The notes beneath the pieces were generated by a model, which was not told the origin of the DNA, searched no databases, and worked only from the letters and a program-made list of their open reading frames with translations. Both the position numbers and the translations under genes were made by a program. From NCBI GenBank assembly GCA_958410215.1, contig CATYOF010000004.1, positions 62,001-126,000 on the forward strand: DNA of 64,000 nt. The letters are read 5' to 3'. Source of the stretch: an uncultured Cryptobacterium sp. Its GTDB lineage: Bacteria > Actinomycetota > Coriobacteriia > Coriobacteriales > Eggerthellaceae. Below are positions 1 to 8,338 of this stretch, piece by piece. How positions within the stretch are numbered: position 1 is the first letter of the stretch; each line of letters starts with the position of its first letter.

Positions 1-249
1 ACGTTTTTGAGCTATCTTACCTTGCGTTCTGGAAGTTGTATTCCTGCGGCGTTGGCTCATGGTGGATTTAATGGAATGGTTTCGGCAGGAATGCTTTTTT
101 CAGTAACGGGAGGAAGTCCGTTTATTGGCCCTATGGCAACAGGTATTCTTGTGGGAATTCCGTTTATTGTTTTAGCACTAGTGCTTGCTGTTAAATTAAT
201 TAAGCAAGAGCGCAGTGGCAAAGATCTTCTTCCAGAAATGAAACAATGA
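1..249 (+). CDS. CPBP (Abi/CAAX-like) intramembrane metalloprotease, C-terminal fragment
   Basis: This is the last 82 codons of a gene that begins before the window; the frame is open from base 1. It carries the pattern R-S-G-S-x-x-P-A-x-x-A-H-G-G-F-N-G, typical of the third conserved motif of the CPBP family (His and Asn helping to bind the catalytic metal). Two hydrophobic helices and a short basic tail follow. CPBP proteins are polytopic proteases or scaffolds, some linked to bacteriocin immunity. The substrate cannot be inferred from a fragment. Confidence 0.7.
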   Translation, partial: TFLSYLTLRSGSCIPAALAHGGFNGMVSAGMLFSVTGGSPFIGPMATGILVGIPFIVLALVLAVKLIKQERSGKDLLPEMKQ

Positions 250-291
250 TAAAATAAACAGTAAATTTACTGTGTATTTAAGGTGGTTATC

Positions 292-582
292 GTGCCGAAT
301 ATAAAGTCTCTCTCTGAGTTTAATCGGAATCAAAATATTTTAATTGAAGAGCTTAATGCTTCAAAAAAGCCTCTCTATCTAACAAGGAACGGCTCTGCGT
401 GTGTTGTGGTAATGGATGCCGCTGCGTTTGATGAGGCAATGGAATTTCGAAACGATATATTTGAGCAGGAAATGAAGACTTATCGCGGCATAATGCGTGG
501 GTATCAAGATTATGTAGAGGGCAGAACGGTTGATGCCGCAGAAGCCGATGCTGCCATCCGTAAGGCTAAAGGGTGGAACTAA
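292..582 (+). CDS. Phd/YefM-type antitoxin
   Basis: A 96-residue protein beginning MPNIKSLSEF, then a PLYLTRNG segment and a VVVMD strand, which is the usual N-terminal DNA-binding fold of Phd/YefM antitoxins; the acidic C-terminal half would wrap the toxin. An in-frame GTG nine bases upstream is possible, but AAGGTGG at 280-286 serves the GTG at 292 better as ribosome-binding site. The stop overlaps the start of the toxin gene (TAATG), so the pair is translationally coupled. By analogy with the family it would autorepress its promoter together with the toxin. Confidence 0.8.
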   Translation: MPNIKSLSEFNRNQNILIEELNASKKPLYLTRNGSACVVVMDAAAFDEAMEFRNDIFEQEMKTYRGIMRGYQDYVEGRTVDAAEADAAIRKAKGWN

Positions 583-875
583 TGCCTTGGAAGGTTTTCT
601 ATACGGATGAGGTTATAGCTTTTTTAACTACTGAAATAACGAGCAAACGAGTTTACGAGCAGATAAATCAATATCGAGAGATACTGTCTTTATTCCCTGA
701 CATTGGCAGAAAATACGATCCTCTTTATGATGCTGCTCGTCCGCCTTTTGATGTTTGGTGTATCGCGATTCCTAGCACGCCTGTTACGTTGTATTACAAA
801 AAAGACGAATCTAATAGAACTTTGGTTGTATTTTACATTGAACACCAGCGTAATAATCCTTATGAAAGATTTTGA
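582..875 (+). CDS. RelE/ParE-superfamily toxin
   Basis: A 97-residue basic protein, MPWKVFYTDE at the N-terminus, ending with VVFYIEHQRNNPYERF. The beta-strand pattern near residues 60-90 (WCIAIPSTPVTLYYK, then LVVFYIEH) resembles RelE/ParE plasmid-stabilisation toxins. Its ATG overlaps the antitoxin stop by one base. RelE members cleave mRNA in the ribosome and ParE members poison gyrase; the sequence alone does not decide which applies here. Size and gene order (antitoxin first) fit a type II module. Confidence 0.75.
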   Translation: MPWKVFYTDEVIAFLTTEITSKRVYEQINQYREILSLFPDIGRKYDPLYDAARPPFDVWCIAIPSTPVTLYYKKDESNRTLVVFYIEHQRNNPYERF

Positions 876-895
876 TATAGAGGGGTGCTGATCAG

Positions 896-1795
896 ATGAA
901 GAAAGTGAATCGTCACGCAAAAGATACGGTTTTAGTATTTGAAGGCGGTGGCATGCGTGCGAGCTATACGTCTGCTATGGCATCACTTTTAATGGAGCAG
1001 GGTATTACCTTTGATTACGTGTGCGGCATTTCGGCTGGTGCAAGTAATACGGTCAATTTCTTGTCGGGCGATGTTCAACGAACCAGAAATAGTTTTGTTG
1101 ATTTGGTAATGGAGCCTGAATTTGGCGGTCTTTCCAGTTTTCTTCACGGTAAGGGCATGTTTTCTGCTGAATGGATTTATGAAGAAACGGGATTGCCAGG
1201 CGGAGTTTTACCTTTTGATTTTGAAGCGTTTCAAAACAATCCTACTCCTTGTGCAATTCAGGCCTTTGATCGCGATACGGGCGAAACCGTGGTGTGGCAC
1301 AAGGAAGATATGGCAACCTTGCAGGATTTAATGGTTCGCGTTCGTGCGAGCGGCACCTTGCCTTTTGTCATGCCTGCGGTTCATATCGGCGATCACGTTT
1401 ACTATGATGGTGGTTTGGGCGATGGTGCTGGTATCCCGCTTAAGATGGCACTTGATTCGGGCTGTTCGCGAATTATTGCCATCCTTACGCGCCCCAAGGG
1501 CTTCCGCAAGCCTACTCCCGATATTGGTCGTAGTGCGCGTATGATTGCAAACAGTTATCGCAAATACCCTCATGTGCGCGAGGCATTGCTAACACGTAAC
1601 GAACGCTATAACGCAGAGCTTGAAAAGCTCGAACAGCTTGCCGCAGAAGGCAAAGCCTATATTGTGTATTCGGACATAATGGCGGTTGATAACAACACAA
1701 CCGATCTGAAGAAGCTGCGCGCAAGTTATTTTGATGGCTACAATCAAGCTCAAAAAGAATTCCCTCAGTGGCTTGAGTGGCTGGGTATCGAATAG
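896..1795 (+). CDS. Patatin-like phospholipase (RssA/YjjU-like)
   Basis: A 299-residue protein with the three patatin signatures: a glycine-rich oxyanion loop EGGGMRASY (about residues 16-24), the nucleophile elbow GISAG with Ser46, and the dyad aspartate in DGG (Asp171). Patatin-like enzymes hydrolyse acyl esters of phospholipids with a Ser-Asp dyad. There is no signal peptide, so it is probably cytosolic. It starts 20 bases after the toxin gene on the same strand and is followed by a strong terminator, so it may share the toxin-antitoxin transcript. Substrate unknown. Confidence 0.85.
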   Translation: MKKVNRHAKDTVLVFEGGGMRASYTSAMASLLMEQGITFDYVCGISAGASNTVNFLSGDVQRTRNSFVDLVMEPEFGGLSSFLHGKGMFSAEWIYEETGLPGGVLPFDFEAFQNNPTPCAIQAFDRDTGETVVWHKEDMATLQDLMVRVRASGTLPFVMPAVHIGDHVYYDGGLGDGAGIPLKMALDSGCSRIIAILTRPKGFRKPTPDIGRSARMIANSYRKYPHVREALLTRNERYNAELEKLEQLAAEGKAYIVYSDIMAVDNNTTDLKKLRASYFDGYNQAQKEFPQWLEWLGIE

Positions 1796-1822
1796 GGAGT
1801 GCCTTAAGTATTTAGCAATTCG

Positions 1823-1860
1823 ATACAAAGAGAGCGGCATAATAGCCGCTCTCTTTGTAT
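1823..1860. terminator. Perfect 16-bp inverted repeat, bidirectional terminator
   Basis: A perfect 16-bp stem with loop ATAATA, A-rich at one base and T-rich at the other. It lies between the convergent patatin-like gene and the metal permease and can terminate both. Confidence 0.85.
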
Positions 1861-1950
1861 AACTCGATAGTCGAAATTATGTCTGTGCAGTTGAAAGATA
1901 CACTTGGGCAGCCGAAAACTCGAATGACAGGGAGCAAACTTTTGGCATGC

Positions 1951-2985
1951 TTACATAAAGCTAATGCCAAGTAATTCAAACAGGCTTCCCCATGCCACAC
2001 CAACAATAAACAGTCCAACAAGAATAAAGATGTTCTGGCGAAGGCGATGGTTTTCGCTGAACAGTACCAAAATACCTACGCCGGCAGAAACAAGCAGACC
2101 CGATAGCATGGCTCCCGTGCCAAGCATGCCGTCAAGATAGAGTTGTGTAATAACAACGCTGGCACCACAGTTAGGGATTAAGCCTACTAAGGCGGATCCA
2201 AAAATAGCAATACCAGGGTTGGAGGCTAAGAAGTTCGTAATGGCATCTTCGCCTACAAGCTCTAACGCTGCAACCAATACAAATGAAATTAAATACACAA
2301 TGACGGTTACTTGAAGCGTGTGTTTTACCGCGCTGAGCAGAATGTCTTTCCATCCGCTTGACTCTTCCGAAACGCTGCAGCTGGGGTTGTGGCAGTGGTG
2401 GTGGGAAAAGGGCTGTTCTAATTCTTCTCCTGTAAGGTGATGTCCATGAGGACACGTACAGGTAACTGGGTGGTGGTGTTGTTCGCTGGCATGGTTGTGG
2501 TGTCCTTCATGGAAATGCGTGCATTCTTGCCCGTGGCCAAGAGCCTGAAGCGCTTCTTCTTCCTGCTTTACCCTGGAGTGAATCTTCAGACGCAATGCTC
2601 CGTCTATGGCAAAGCCCATAATCATGCCAATAGCAACTTTTGTACCAAGTATCGAAAGTATGATAAGCGGATCAACCTGTTCGGCAATAAAGAGCGGAAG
2701 CATTTCGTCAGAGGTAGATAAAAAGACCGCAAAAAGTGTACCGAGCGTAATAGCGCGACTTGCATAAAGTGCCGATCCAGCTGCAGAAAAGCCGCACTGG
2801 GGAACAGCGCCTAAAAGAGATCCTACCAAGGGGCCTGCAATGCCAGCTTTTCGAACTAAAACAGCGGCCTTATCACTTGCTTTATGCTCAAGAAGCTCAA
2901 GCAATATATAGGTAACAAGCAAAAAAGGAACCAAATAGATGGTATCTTCAAAAGCGTGTTCAAGAAGATGGGGGAGTAATTCCAT
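1951..2985 (-). CDS. Putative heavy-metal permease (ArsP_2/DUF2899-like) with His-rich loop
   Basis: A 344-residue polytopic protein with two homologous membrane halves. Each carries a conserved glycine/cysteine helix: GAVPQCGFSAAG (residues 59-70) in the first and GLIPNCGASVV in the second, as in the ten-helix putative metal exporter family. The halves are joined by a cytosolic loop (about 151-203) holding 16 His and 5 Cys, a probable metal-binding sensor or buffer. The gene follows a Fur-family regulator by 4 bases on the same strand, so metal-dependent co-expression is likely. Which metal (Mn, Fe, Zn) and which direction of transport are not determined. Confidence 0.75.
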   Translation of the reverse strand: MELLPHLLEHAFEDTIYLVPFLLVTYILLELLEHKASDKAAVLVRKAGIAGPLVGSLLGAVPQCGFSAAGSALYASRAITLGTLFAVFLSTSDEMLPLFIAEQVDPLIILSILGTKVAIGMIMGFAIDGALRLKIHSRVKQEEEALQALGHGQECTHFHEGHHNHASEQHHHPVTCTCPHGHHLTGEELEQPFSHHHCHNPSCSVSEESSGWKDILLSAVKHTLQVTVIVYLISFVLVAALELVGEDAITNFLASNPGIAIFGSALVGLIPNCGASVVITQLYLDGMLGTGAMLSGLLVSAGVGILVLFSENHRLRQNIFILVGLFIVGVAWGSLFELLGISFM

Positions 2986-2989
2986 AGAT

Positions 2990-3409
2990 TTAGTCCTCCA
3001 CTTCTGCTAGACATTTTTCGCATAAACCATACAGCACAGTTTTTGCAGGATTAATGCGAACATGATGGTGCTCAATAACATGCTCGTAGAGATGTTGCAA
3101 TTCTCCGCAGTCAATAGGGGAAAGGTCACCGCAGTGTTCACACTTTAGGAAGAAGTAGATATTTTCAGGGCTATCGGGTAAGTAGCGGTAACAAACGCCA
3201 TCAATGCCTTCAATAACGCAACGAGCGATAATGCCTTCTTCTTCTAGTCGGTCAAGATTGCGATAAATAGTGGCAGTCCCCACTTTTTCGTGGCGGCTTT
3301 CAAGAGCGGCAAGAATATCTTTAATGGTAATAAACGAACCCTGATGCAATCGAATGCAGTCAAGGATCAGTTCCTTTTGTTTGGTTTTATATTGACGTGG
3401 AGACGGCAT
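2990..3409 (-). CDS. Fur-family metalloregulator (Fur/Zur/PerR type)
   Basis: A 139-residue protein with the winged-helix segment GTATIYRNLDRL (about 44-55), two structural-zinc CxxC pairs (Cys90/93 and Cys130/133) and a His cluster, EHHHVRIN, typical of the regulatory metal site. It is the promoter-proximal gene of a two-gene operon with the metal permease. Two 7-1-7 Fur-like palindromes lie upstream, suggesting autoregulation. Fur, Zur, Mur and PerR cannot be told apart reliably without structural alignment. Confidence 0.88.
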   Translation of the reverse strand: MPSPRQYKTKQKELILDCIRLHQGSFITIKDILAALESRHEKVGTATIYRNLDRLEEEGIIARCVIEGIDGVCYRYLPDSPENIYFFLKCEHCGDLSPIDCGELQHLYEHVIEHHHVRINPAKTVLYGLCEKCLAEVED

Positions 3410-3440
3410 AAGCCTTTCCTTCAGTATCTTGCGGACAAAA

Positions 3441-3455
3441 TGAAAACGATTCTCA
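3441..3455. promoter_or_regulatory. Fur-like operator 1
   Basis: TGAAAACGATTCTCA is a 7-1-7 imperfect palindrome matching 11 of the 14 arm positions of the classical Fur box (TGATAAT-N-ATTATCA). It lies about 32 bases upstream of the regulator's start codon. Confidence 0.65.
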
Positions 3456-3484
3456 TTTTATGAAAGAAATCGAGTGAGTCAATG

Positions 3485-3507
3485 AATTTGAGAAAGTTTC
3501 TCAAATT
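3485..3507. promoter_or_regulatory. Fur-like operator 2, perfect 23-nt palindrome
   Basis: The core TGAGAAAGTTTCTCA is a perfect 7-1-7 palindrome and the symmetry extends to 23 nt. It is 30 bases upstream of operator 1, so two regulator dimers could bind the same promoter. Confidence 0.65.
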
Positions 3508-3803
3508 AATAGATGCTTTTGATTTGGGAAATTATTCCGAGTAAAACCAGATCTATAAGAAGTTATGTCGTTTTGTAGTGTCTGCTGATGTGGAAGCGAA
3601 GTCTTGCTTGGGCGCAAGAATTAAGCCTTTTTTGACAAAACTGTGGTGCATATATGTGATAATTATGAACAGAGAAGAACCAGTTATATTGCTAATTCCT
3701 CGAGTTTGACGATTTTATGATTTAGCTCAATAGGGGTGGGTCTTTCTTGTTTAGGTACAGAATTCATTAAGTACAGAGTTTGCAGTTTATGGAAGGGGAA
3801 CCC
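3508..3803. other. Intergenic region upstream of the Pro/Gln-rich protein
   Basis: No gene is seen. A TTGACA (3632-3637) and a GATAAT (3658-3663) are 20 nt apart, wider than a standard sigma-70 promoter. This is a weak promoter candidate only. Confidence 0.35.
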
Positions 3804-5243
3804 ATGGACGAAAAAGATAAAAACATACCGCAGCCTACGCAGCCGGTTGAAGAAACAAAAGAAACGCCACAGCCTGCGCAGCCACAGCAACCAGAACAGC
3901 CCGCAGGAGCTTCAACGAATCCTGTAGCTCAGCCTGCATCTGCTCCAGCTGAGCAAGTGCAGCCCGCGCAACCTGCAGCAGCTCCTGCAGAGCCAACACC
4001 TCAGCCCGCAGCACCTGCTACGGCTCCCGCAGAACCTGCGCCGCCCATGGGCGAACCAGTACAACCAGTTCAACCAACGCAGCCTGTAGCGTCTGGAAGT
4101 GAACCGGTCCAGCCAGTGCAGCCAGCGCAACCTCAAGCAGCGCCGCAACCGCAGGCTGCACCTCAACCGCAGCAGCCCATGGGTCAGCCTCAAATGCCTG
4201 CGCAGCCTCAGGGCGCACCTCAGCAGCCAACCGGGCAGCCACAGTCAGTGGGACAACCGCAACCTGGTCAGCAACCTCAATCTGCTGGGCAGCCACAGTC
4301 AGCACCTCAGTCACAACCCACGCAACCTATGCAGCCAGGTTCAGCACCTCAGCCTCAGCAACCTGGTGCGGGCTATATTCCGCCGCAACCCACTAATGTT
4401 CCAGGGGCAGGTGTAGGCATAAAGCCTAAGGGCACGGCAGCTTTGGTATGCGGTATTTTGTCTATTCCTGTTGCATGGCTTAGCCCTCTGGTCGCGGTAA
4501 TCTTGGCGGTTGTTGCTATTGTTCTGTCTCGAAGTGCGGTAAAGAAAACCGGTAAAAACGGCAAAACTACTGGTGGTTTTATCTGCGGTATTGTGGGTAT
4601 TGTGTGCGCCATTTTGTCGTTTATTATCGCTATGGCACTTTCAGTATCTATCATCGGTGGGGCTTTTGATGAGCCTGCGGAACCTTCAACATCTGGTAGC
4701 TTTGCAGAGGAACTCCCCGAGGATCTTACTGCCGATGAGCAGGCTTGCTACGATTTAGGTATTGCAAAACTGGATCAGCTTAAAAATCAAGACCAAGAAA
4801 TAGTCACCTATCTTGCGACCGAGCTTGATGAAAACTTTGAAGACAGCATGGGAGTATCCCATGAAGATTTAGGCACCAATTCAGAAAACCTGGCTCGCTG
4901 GATGCTTACCGACTTCAATTATTCCTATGACGGCGTATATGTTGATGAAGAAGAGGGAACGGGAACTATGTATGCCGACCTCGAAATGCGTGATTCCTTC
5001 TTGTTCATGACTAACTTCTATGACTTGGCAAATGATTTTGTTAATTCCGGTGAAGCAGATTCCATGAGCGCCGATGAAGCCGCAAAGCGTCTTGGCGAAT
5101 ATTACGAGCAGGCCATGGATGAAACGACCGACATGACGAGCTATTACACTGCGATTGACTTTGTGAAGAATGCTGATGGTACTTGGTCTGTTGACGAGGA
5201 CGAATGGACCAAAGAACTGGAGTATATGTTTGGTATCTACTAA
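3804..5243 (+). CDS. Pro/Gln/Ala-rich membrane protein with DUF4190-like hairpin
   Basis: About 479 residues from the ATG at 3804, chosen because GGAAGGGGAA sits immediately before it; in-frame TTG 3780 and ATG 3789 lack one. Residues about 10-203 are a low-complexity Pro-Gln-Ala chain, then two hydrophobic helices (about 210-242 and 257-286) joined by a basic loop, as in DUF4190. A non-repetitive, acidic C-terminal domain of about 190 residues follows. Topology suggests the proline-rich arm is cytosolic or wall-spanning and the C-terminal domain is on the other side. Function unknown. The repeat region could vary in length between strains. Confidence 0.75.
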   Translation: MDEKDKNIPQPTQPVEETKETPQPAQPQQPEQPAGASTNPVAQPASAPAEQVQPAQPAAAPAEPTPQPAAPATAPAEPAPPMGEPVQPVQPTQPVASGSEPVQPVQPAQPQAAPQPQAAPQPQQPMGQPQMPAQPQGAPQQPTGQPQSVGQPQPGQQPQSAGQPQSAPQSQPTQPMQPGSAPQPQQPGAGYIPPQPTNVPGAGVGIKPKGTAALVCGILSIPVAWLSPLVAVILAVVAIVLSRSAVKKTGKNGKTTGGFICGIVGIVCAILSFIIAMALSVSIIGGAFDEPAEPSTSGSFAEELPEDLTADEQACYDLGIAKLDQLKNQDQEIVTYLATELDENFEDSMGVSHEDLGTNSENLARWMLTDFNYSYDGVYVDEEEGTGTMYADLEMRDSFLFMTNFYDLANDFVNSGEADSMSADEAAKRLGEYYEQAMDETTDMTSYYTAIDFVKNADGTWSVDEDEWTKELEYMFGIY

Positions 5244-5300
5244 GGTTTGAAGAATTATAGTCAAACCCAAGCTTTCACTTGGCTTTCGAATGAAATCTAC

Positions 5301-5339
5301 TGCCGTAAGAACAGAAGTTCTTGCGGCGGTATTTTTTTT
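5301..5339 (+). terminator. Rho-independent terminator
   Basis: GCCGTAAGAAC pairs with GTTCTTGCGGC around an AGAA loop, followed by eight T. It ends the transcript of the Pro/Gln-rich protein. Confidence 0.85.
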
Positions 5340-5573
5340 CTGCGTTCATGGAAGATGGAGAAACGTACTGCAAGACTAGTTATGGTTCTTCCTTGGAATC
5401 TCCATGCTTGTTTCTTGTGTGCTTCGCAAACGACTAAAGCGCCCCTTGCGTAACCCACTATAATTTGAGTAAATAGATAACTTACCCGGATAGTATGTCG
5501 TTCAAATGAATGACTGCAGTTTGAAATTTTACGTCAGAACTAAGGTATAAAGTGCACGCAAACTGAATGGGTC
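5340..5573. other. Intergenic region before the flippase gene
   Basis: No gene is seen. A TATAAT at 5459-5464 is a possible -10 box, but no good -35 is found 16-18 nt upstream. The leader to the flippase gene would be about 100 nt. Confidence 0.3.
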
Positions 5574-7610
5574 TTGTTTGAGGACTCACTCAGAGAGGAT
5601 ATGAATCCAGCTCACATGCAAGGAAGACATCAAAAACAAACAGAGTCATCAAACTCTTTTATCGAAAAAGCGCGTCGTATAACGCACAAGCTATCTTCGG
5701 CTATTCCCGGTGGACCACAGTCACAGGTAAGCGGAGATGCTTTTTCTGGTTCACACCATGTTCAATCGGATCCGCAGCTTATGCAGGATTCGCGATATGG
5801 TGAAAGAAGAAGTCGTTCTCGAAGGCGTCCCCGAAAGCAAAACGTGGTAAAGCGTGTGGTGAATCGCTGGTGTAACCGTCTTTTGGGTGTAGTAACGGAA
5901 GGTTCGTTTGACCAGGAAGAAGAATTCGAGTCCCACAGAACTTCACGAGACTACATTTGTAACACTATCGGTACAGGCGCTTGGGGAATGGTATTTCCCT
6001 TCCTGACTATCGTGGTTACACAACTAAGCGGAACTGAGCAAGCCGGTATGTTTTCTATGGCGTTTATCATCGGTACGCTGCTGATGATCGTAGGAAACTA
6101 TGGTGTTCGTACCTATCAGGTATCTGATATTGGAGAAAAGCATTCGTTCTTCGATTATCAAATAAATCGCTGGATTACCTGCATCATTATGATGCTGGTA
6201 GCGTATGTGTATTGTTCTTTCCGCGGTTACGATGCAAATATGTTTAGCATTTGTATGGCGGTGTGTACCTACAAGATGATTGACGGTTTAGCCGATGTGT
6301 ATGAAGGTCGCTTGCAGCAGATGGATAAGCTCTATCTTGCGGGTATTTCTCAGGCATTTCGTTCGGTAGTTGTATTTGTGGTGTTTTCTCTTGCGCTTCT
6401 TATTACCCGTAACTTAGTTGTGGCAAGTATAGCGATGGCGGTTGCGGCAGCGCTTACTTTTATTGTGCTTACGTTTCCTCTTGCTCATTTGGAAACACCT
6501 CGTTCGCATGGACGAAGTCTGGCAAGTATTGCGGCATTGTTTAAGCAGTGTTTTCCGGTATTCATTGCATTGTTTATGTATGCTTTGATCGATAACATGC
6601 CTAAATTCGTGATGGAAGGGGTGCTTTCTTACGACAATCAGTTGTACTTCAATGCACTCTATTTTCCGGCGCAAGCTATTTTGCTTACGGTAGGGTCAAT
6701 CTATAAACCCCTTCTTGTTCGTATGGCTCAGATGTGGGCAGACGCGGAAAAGCGTCGTCGTTTTGACTTAGTAATTCTGGCTATTGTTGCAGTAGTTATT
6801 GCTATCACGCTAGTGGTCATCTTTGTAATGGCTACCATCGGTATTCCGGTTATGAGCTTTATGTACGGTGTAGACTTCGAGCAGTTCCGCGGGCTGAGCT
6901 ACATCATGATTGCGGCAGGCGGCGTTACGGCGATTATTGACTTTATTTATCAGGTAATTACGGTACTTCGTCGTCAGAAGGCGGTCATGAAGCTGTATGT
7001 GATCACCTTTGGTTTTTCACTTTTCATTCCTATTTTGCTTATTGATTTTACTGGTTTGCCTGGTGCCGTAATTGGTTATTTGATCGTAATGACCATCTTG
7101 CTGGTATTGCTGGTGTGGGAATATGCCAGCATTCGTTGGGAACTTTATCGTCATCCTGAACGAGTGGAGGAAACTCTTGCAGGTGAAGAAGCGGCAGCCC
7201 GTGCCTACGAGGAAAGCACGGCAGGCGCCCGTGCTCGTCGTGTAAGCGAGGTTCGAAATCGTAGAGGCGAAAGTTGGGATTCCCATGAAGCGCGCAATCG
7301 TGGGGTAAATCAGGTACGTTCAACAGAAGCGTCCTTCTCGGGTGGAGTGCGCGAAACGAATCATGAAAGGAACCCCGAAGATATGCGCTTTTCGGACGAG
7401 CGTAGGCCTAGCGAAGCACGAATTCGTGCACGGGAAGAACGCCAGGCGCGTCAAGCTCGGGAAGAAGCGCGTGTTCGCAGAGTGCGGAGGGCCTACGACG
7501 GGGTGCGAAACGACCGTCGAAATCTTAACAACTTACCTACCATTTCTCAGGATAAGGATGGGTATACCGAAATAGTTGCGTCAGTTGACGAGGATCAAAA
7601 TAAATCGTGA
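5574..7610 (+). CDS. Wzx/MATE-like polysaccharide flippase with long charged termini
   Basis: A 678-residue protein. After a hydrophilic N-terminal arm of about 120 residues comes a polytopic core of roughly 12-14 helices, with the charge spacing and the repeated GTGAWGMVFPFLT / MADVYEGRLQQMDK-like segments of polysaccharide-biosynthesis flippases (MOP superfamily). About 140 C-terminal residues are extremely rich in Arg and Glu. Its likely role is moving lipid-linked glycans across the membrane. The start is uncertain: TTG 5574 gives the longest frame, while ATG 5601 has GAGAGG too close before it. The charged tails are not usual for the family. Confidence 0.7.
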   Translation: MFEDSLREDMNPAHMQGRHQKQTESSNSFIEKARRITHKLSSAIPGGPQSQVSGDAFSGSHHVQSDPQLMQDSRYGERRSRSRRRPRKQNVVKRVVNRWCNRLLGVVTEGSFDQEEEFESHRTSRDYICNTIGTGAWGMVFPFLTIVVTQLSGTEQAGMFSMAFIIGTLLMIVGNYGVRTYQVSDIGEKHSFFDYQINRWITCIIMMLVAYVYCSFRGYDANMFSICMAVCTYKMIDGLADVYEGRLQQMDKLYLAGISQAFRSVVVFVVFSLALLITRNLVVASIAMAVAAALTFIVLTFPLAHLETPRSHGRSLASIAALFKQCFPVFIALFMYALIDNMPKFVMEGVLSYDNQLYFNALYFPAQAILLTVGSIYKPLLVRMAQMWADAEKRRRFDLVILAIVAVVIAITLVVIFVMATIGIPVMSFMYGVDFEQFRGLSYIMIAAGGVTAIIDFIYQVITVLRRQKAVMKLYVITFGFSLFIPILLIDFTGLPGAVIGYLIVMTILLVLLVWEYASIRWELYRHPERVEETLAGEEAAARAYEESTAGARARRVSEVRNRRGESWDSHEARNRGVNQVRSTEASFSGGVRETNHERNPEDMRFSDERRPSEARIRAREERQARQAREEARVRRVRRAYDGVRNDRRNLNNLPTISQDKDGYTEIVASVDEDQNKS

Positions 7611-7634
7611 CAAGTGGGACAGGGCACTTGTCAC
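7607..7634. terminator. Hairpin between convergent genes
   Basis: GTGACAAGTG (7607-7616) pairs perfectly with CACTTGTCAC (7625-7634). A second copy of CCACTTGTCAC follows at 7639-7648. There is no clear T-run, so termination is only probable. Confidence 0.45.
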
Positions 7635-7645
7635 ATGTCCACTTG

Positions 7646-8338
7646 TCACACTCGACCATTTGAGTTTTTGACTTCAGTTTCGTCTGCTTTATAAAGGAAG
7701 AGCGGAGTAGCTATACGGGTGTAAAGTGCAAGCCAGGCAAGCGAAACGCAAAAACCTGCCAACACATCAGATGCGTAATGTACACCTAAATAAATTCGGC
7801 TGATACCTATCAACAAAATGATAAGGGAAAAGCCAGCGCAGCAGGCATAGCGCATTGTGCGATCCTTTTCGTAGTGCCATACCAGCCAAACCAGCAGGCC
7901 GAAAAAGGCCATAGCAACCATAGAATGCCCTGAGGGAAAGCTAAACCCAGTCTCCACCACAAGGCTTATATTTTCTGGCCTAGGGCGTTGAACCAGTTCC
8001 TTTAAGACGACGTTCAAAAGAACGACCAGTACTAAATTCAAAGCACAAAACATTCCCGGACGTTTTCCGGGGGCAAATGCAACAATGACGAGAAGTAGTA
8101 CTAAAAGCGATAGCGGCGTTGCAAGAGCTGACACGCTTTCCATGATGGGTGTCAGCCAATCGGTTCGTAAATTTTCTACGAAAAAGGAATGAGCGAGGCG
8201 ATCGAGGGTCATCAAGTCGCCTTCAAGAACATCGTCTAAAAGTTCTACGAATAAAATAACGCACAAACAAATTATTACCACGCGTTTTTGTTTTATCACG
8301 AGAGCTTTAAAGCGAGAAAAAAATGAAGAAGATGCCAT
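7646..8338 (-). CDS. PAP2-family membrane phosphatase
   Basis: A 230-residue protein with about six helices and the three acid-phosphatase motifs: KELVQRPRP, PSGHS and SRIYLGVHYASDV. PAP2 enzymes use the two His to remove phosphate from lipid phosphates such as undecaprenyl pyrophosphate or phosphatidylglycerol phosphate, with the active site on the outer face of the membrane. A separate uppP gene lies downstream at 10656, so this may be a second recycling enzyme or act on another lipid. It is convergent with the flippase gene. Confidence 0.88.
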   Translation of the reverse strand: MASSSFFSRFKALVIKQKRVVIICLCVILFVELLDDVLEGDLMTLDRLAHSFFVENLRTDWLTPIMESVSALATPLSLLVLLLVIVAFAPGKRPGMFCALNLVLVVLLNVVLKELVQRPRPENISLVVETGFSFPSGHSMVAMAFFGLLVWLVWHYEKDRTMRYACCAGFSLIILLIGISRIYLGVHYASDVLAGFCVSLAWLALYTRIATPLFLYKADETEVKNSNGRV

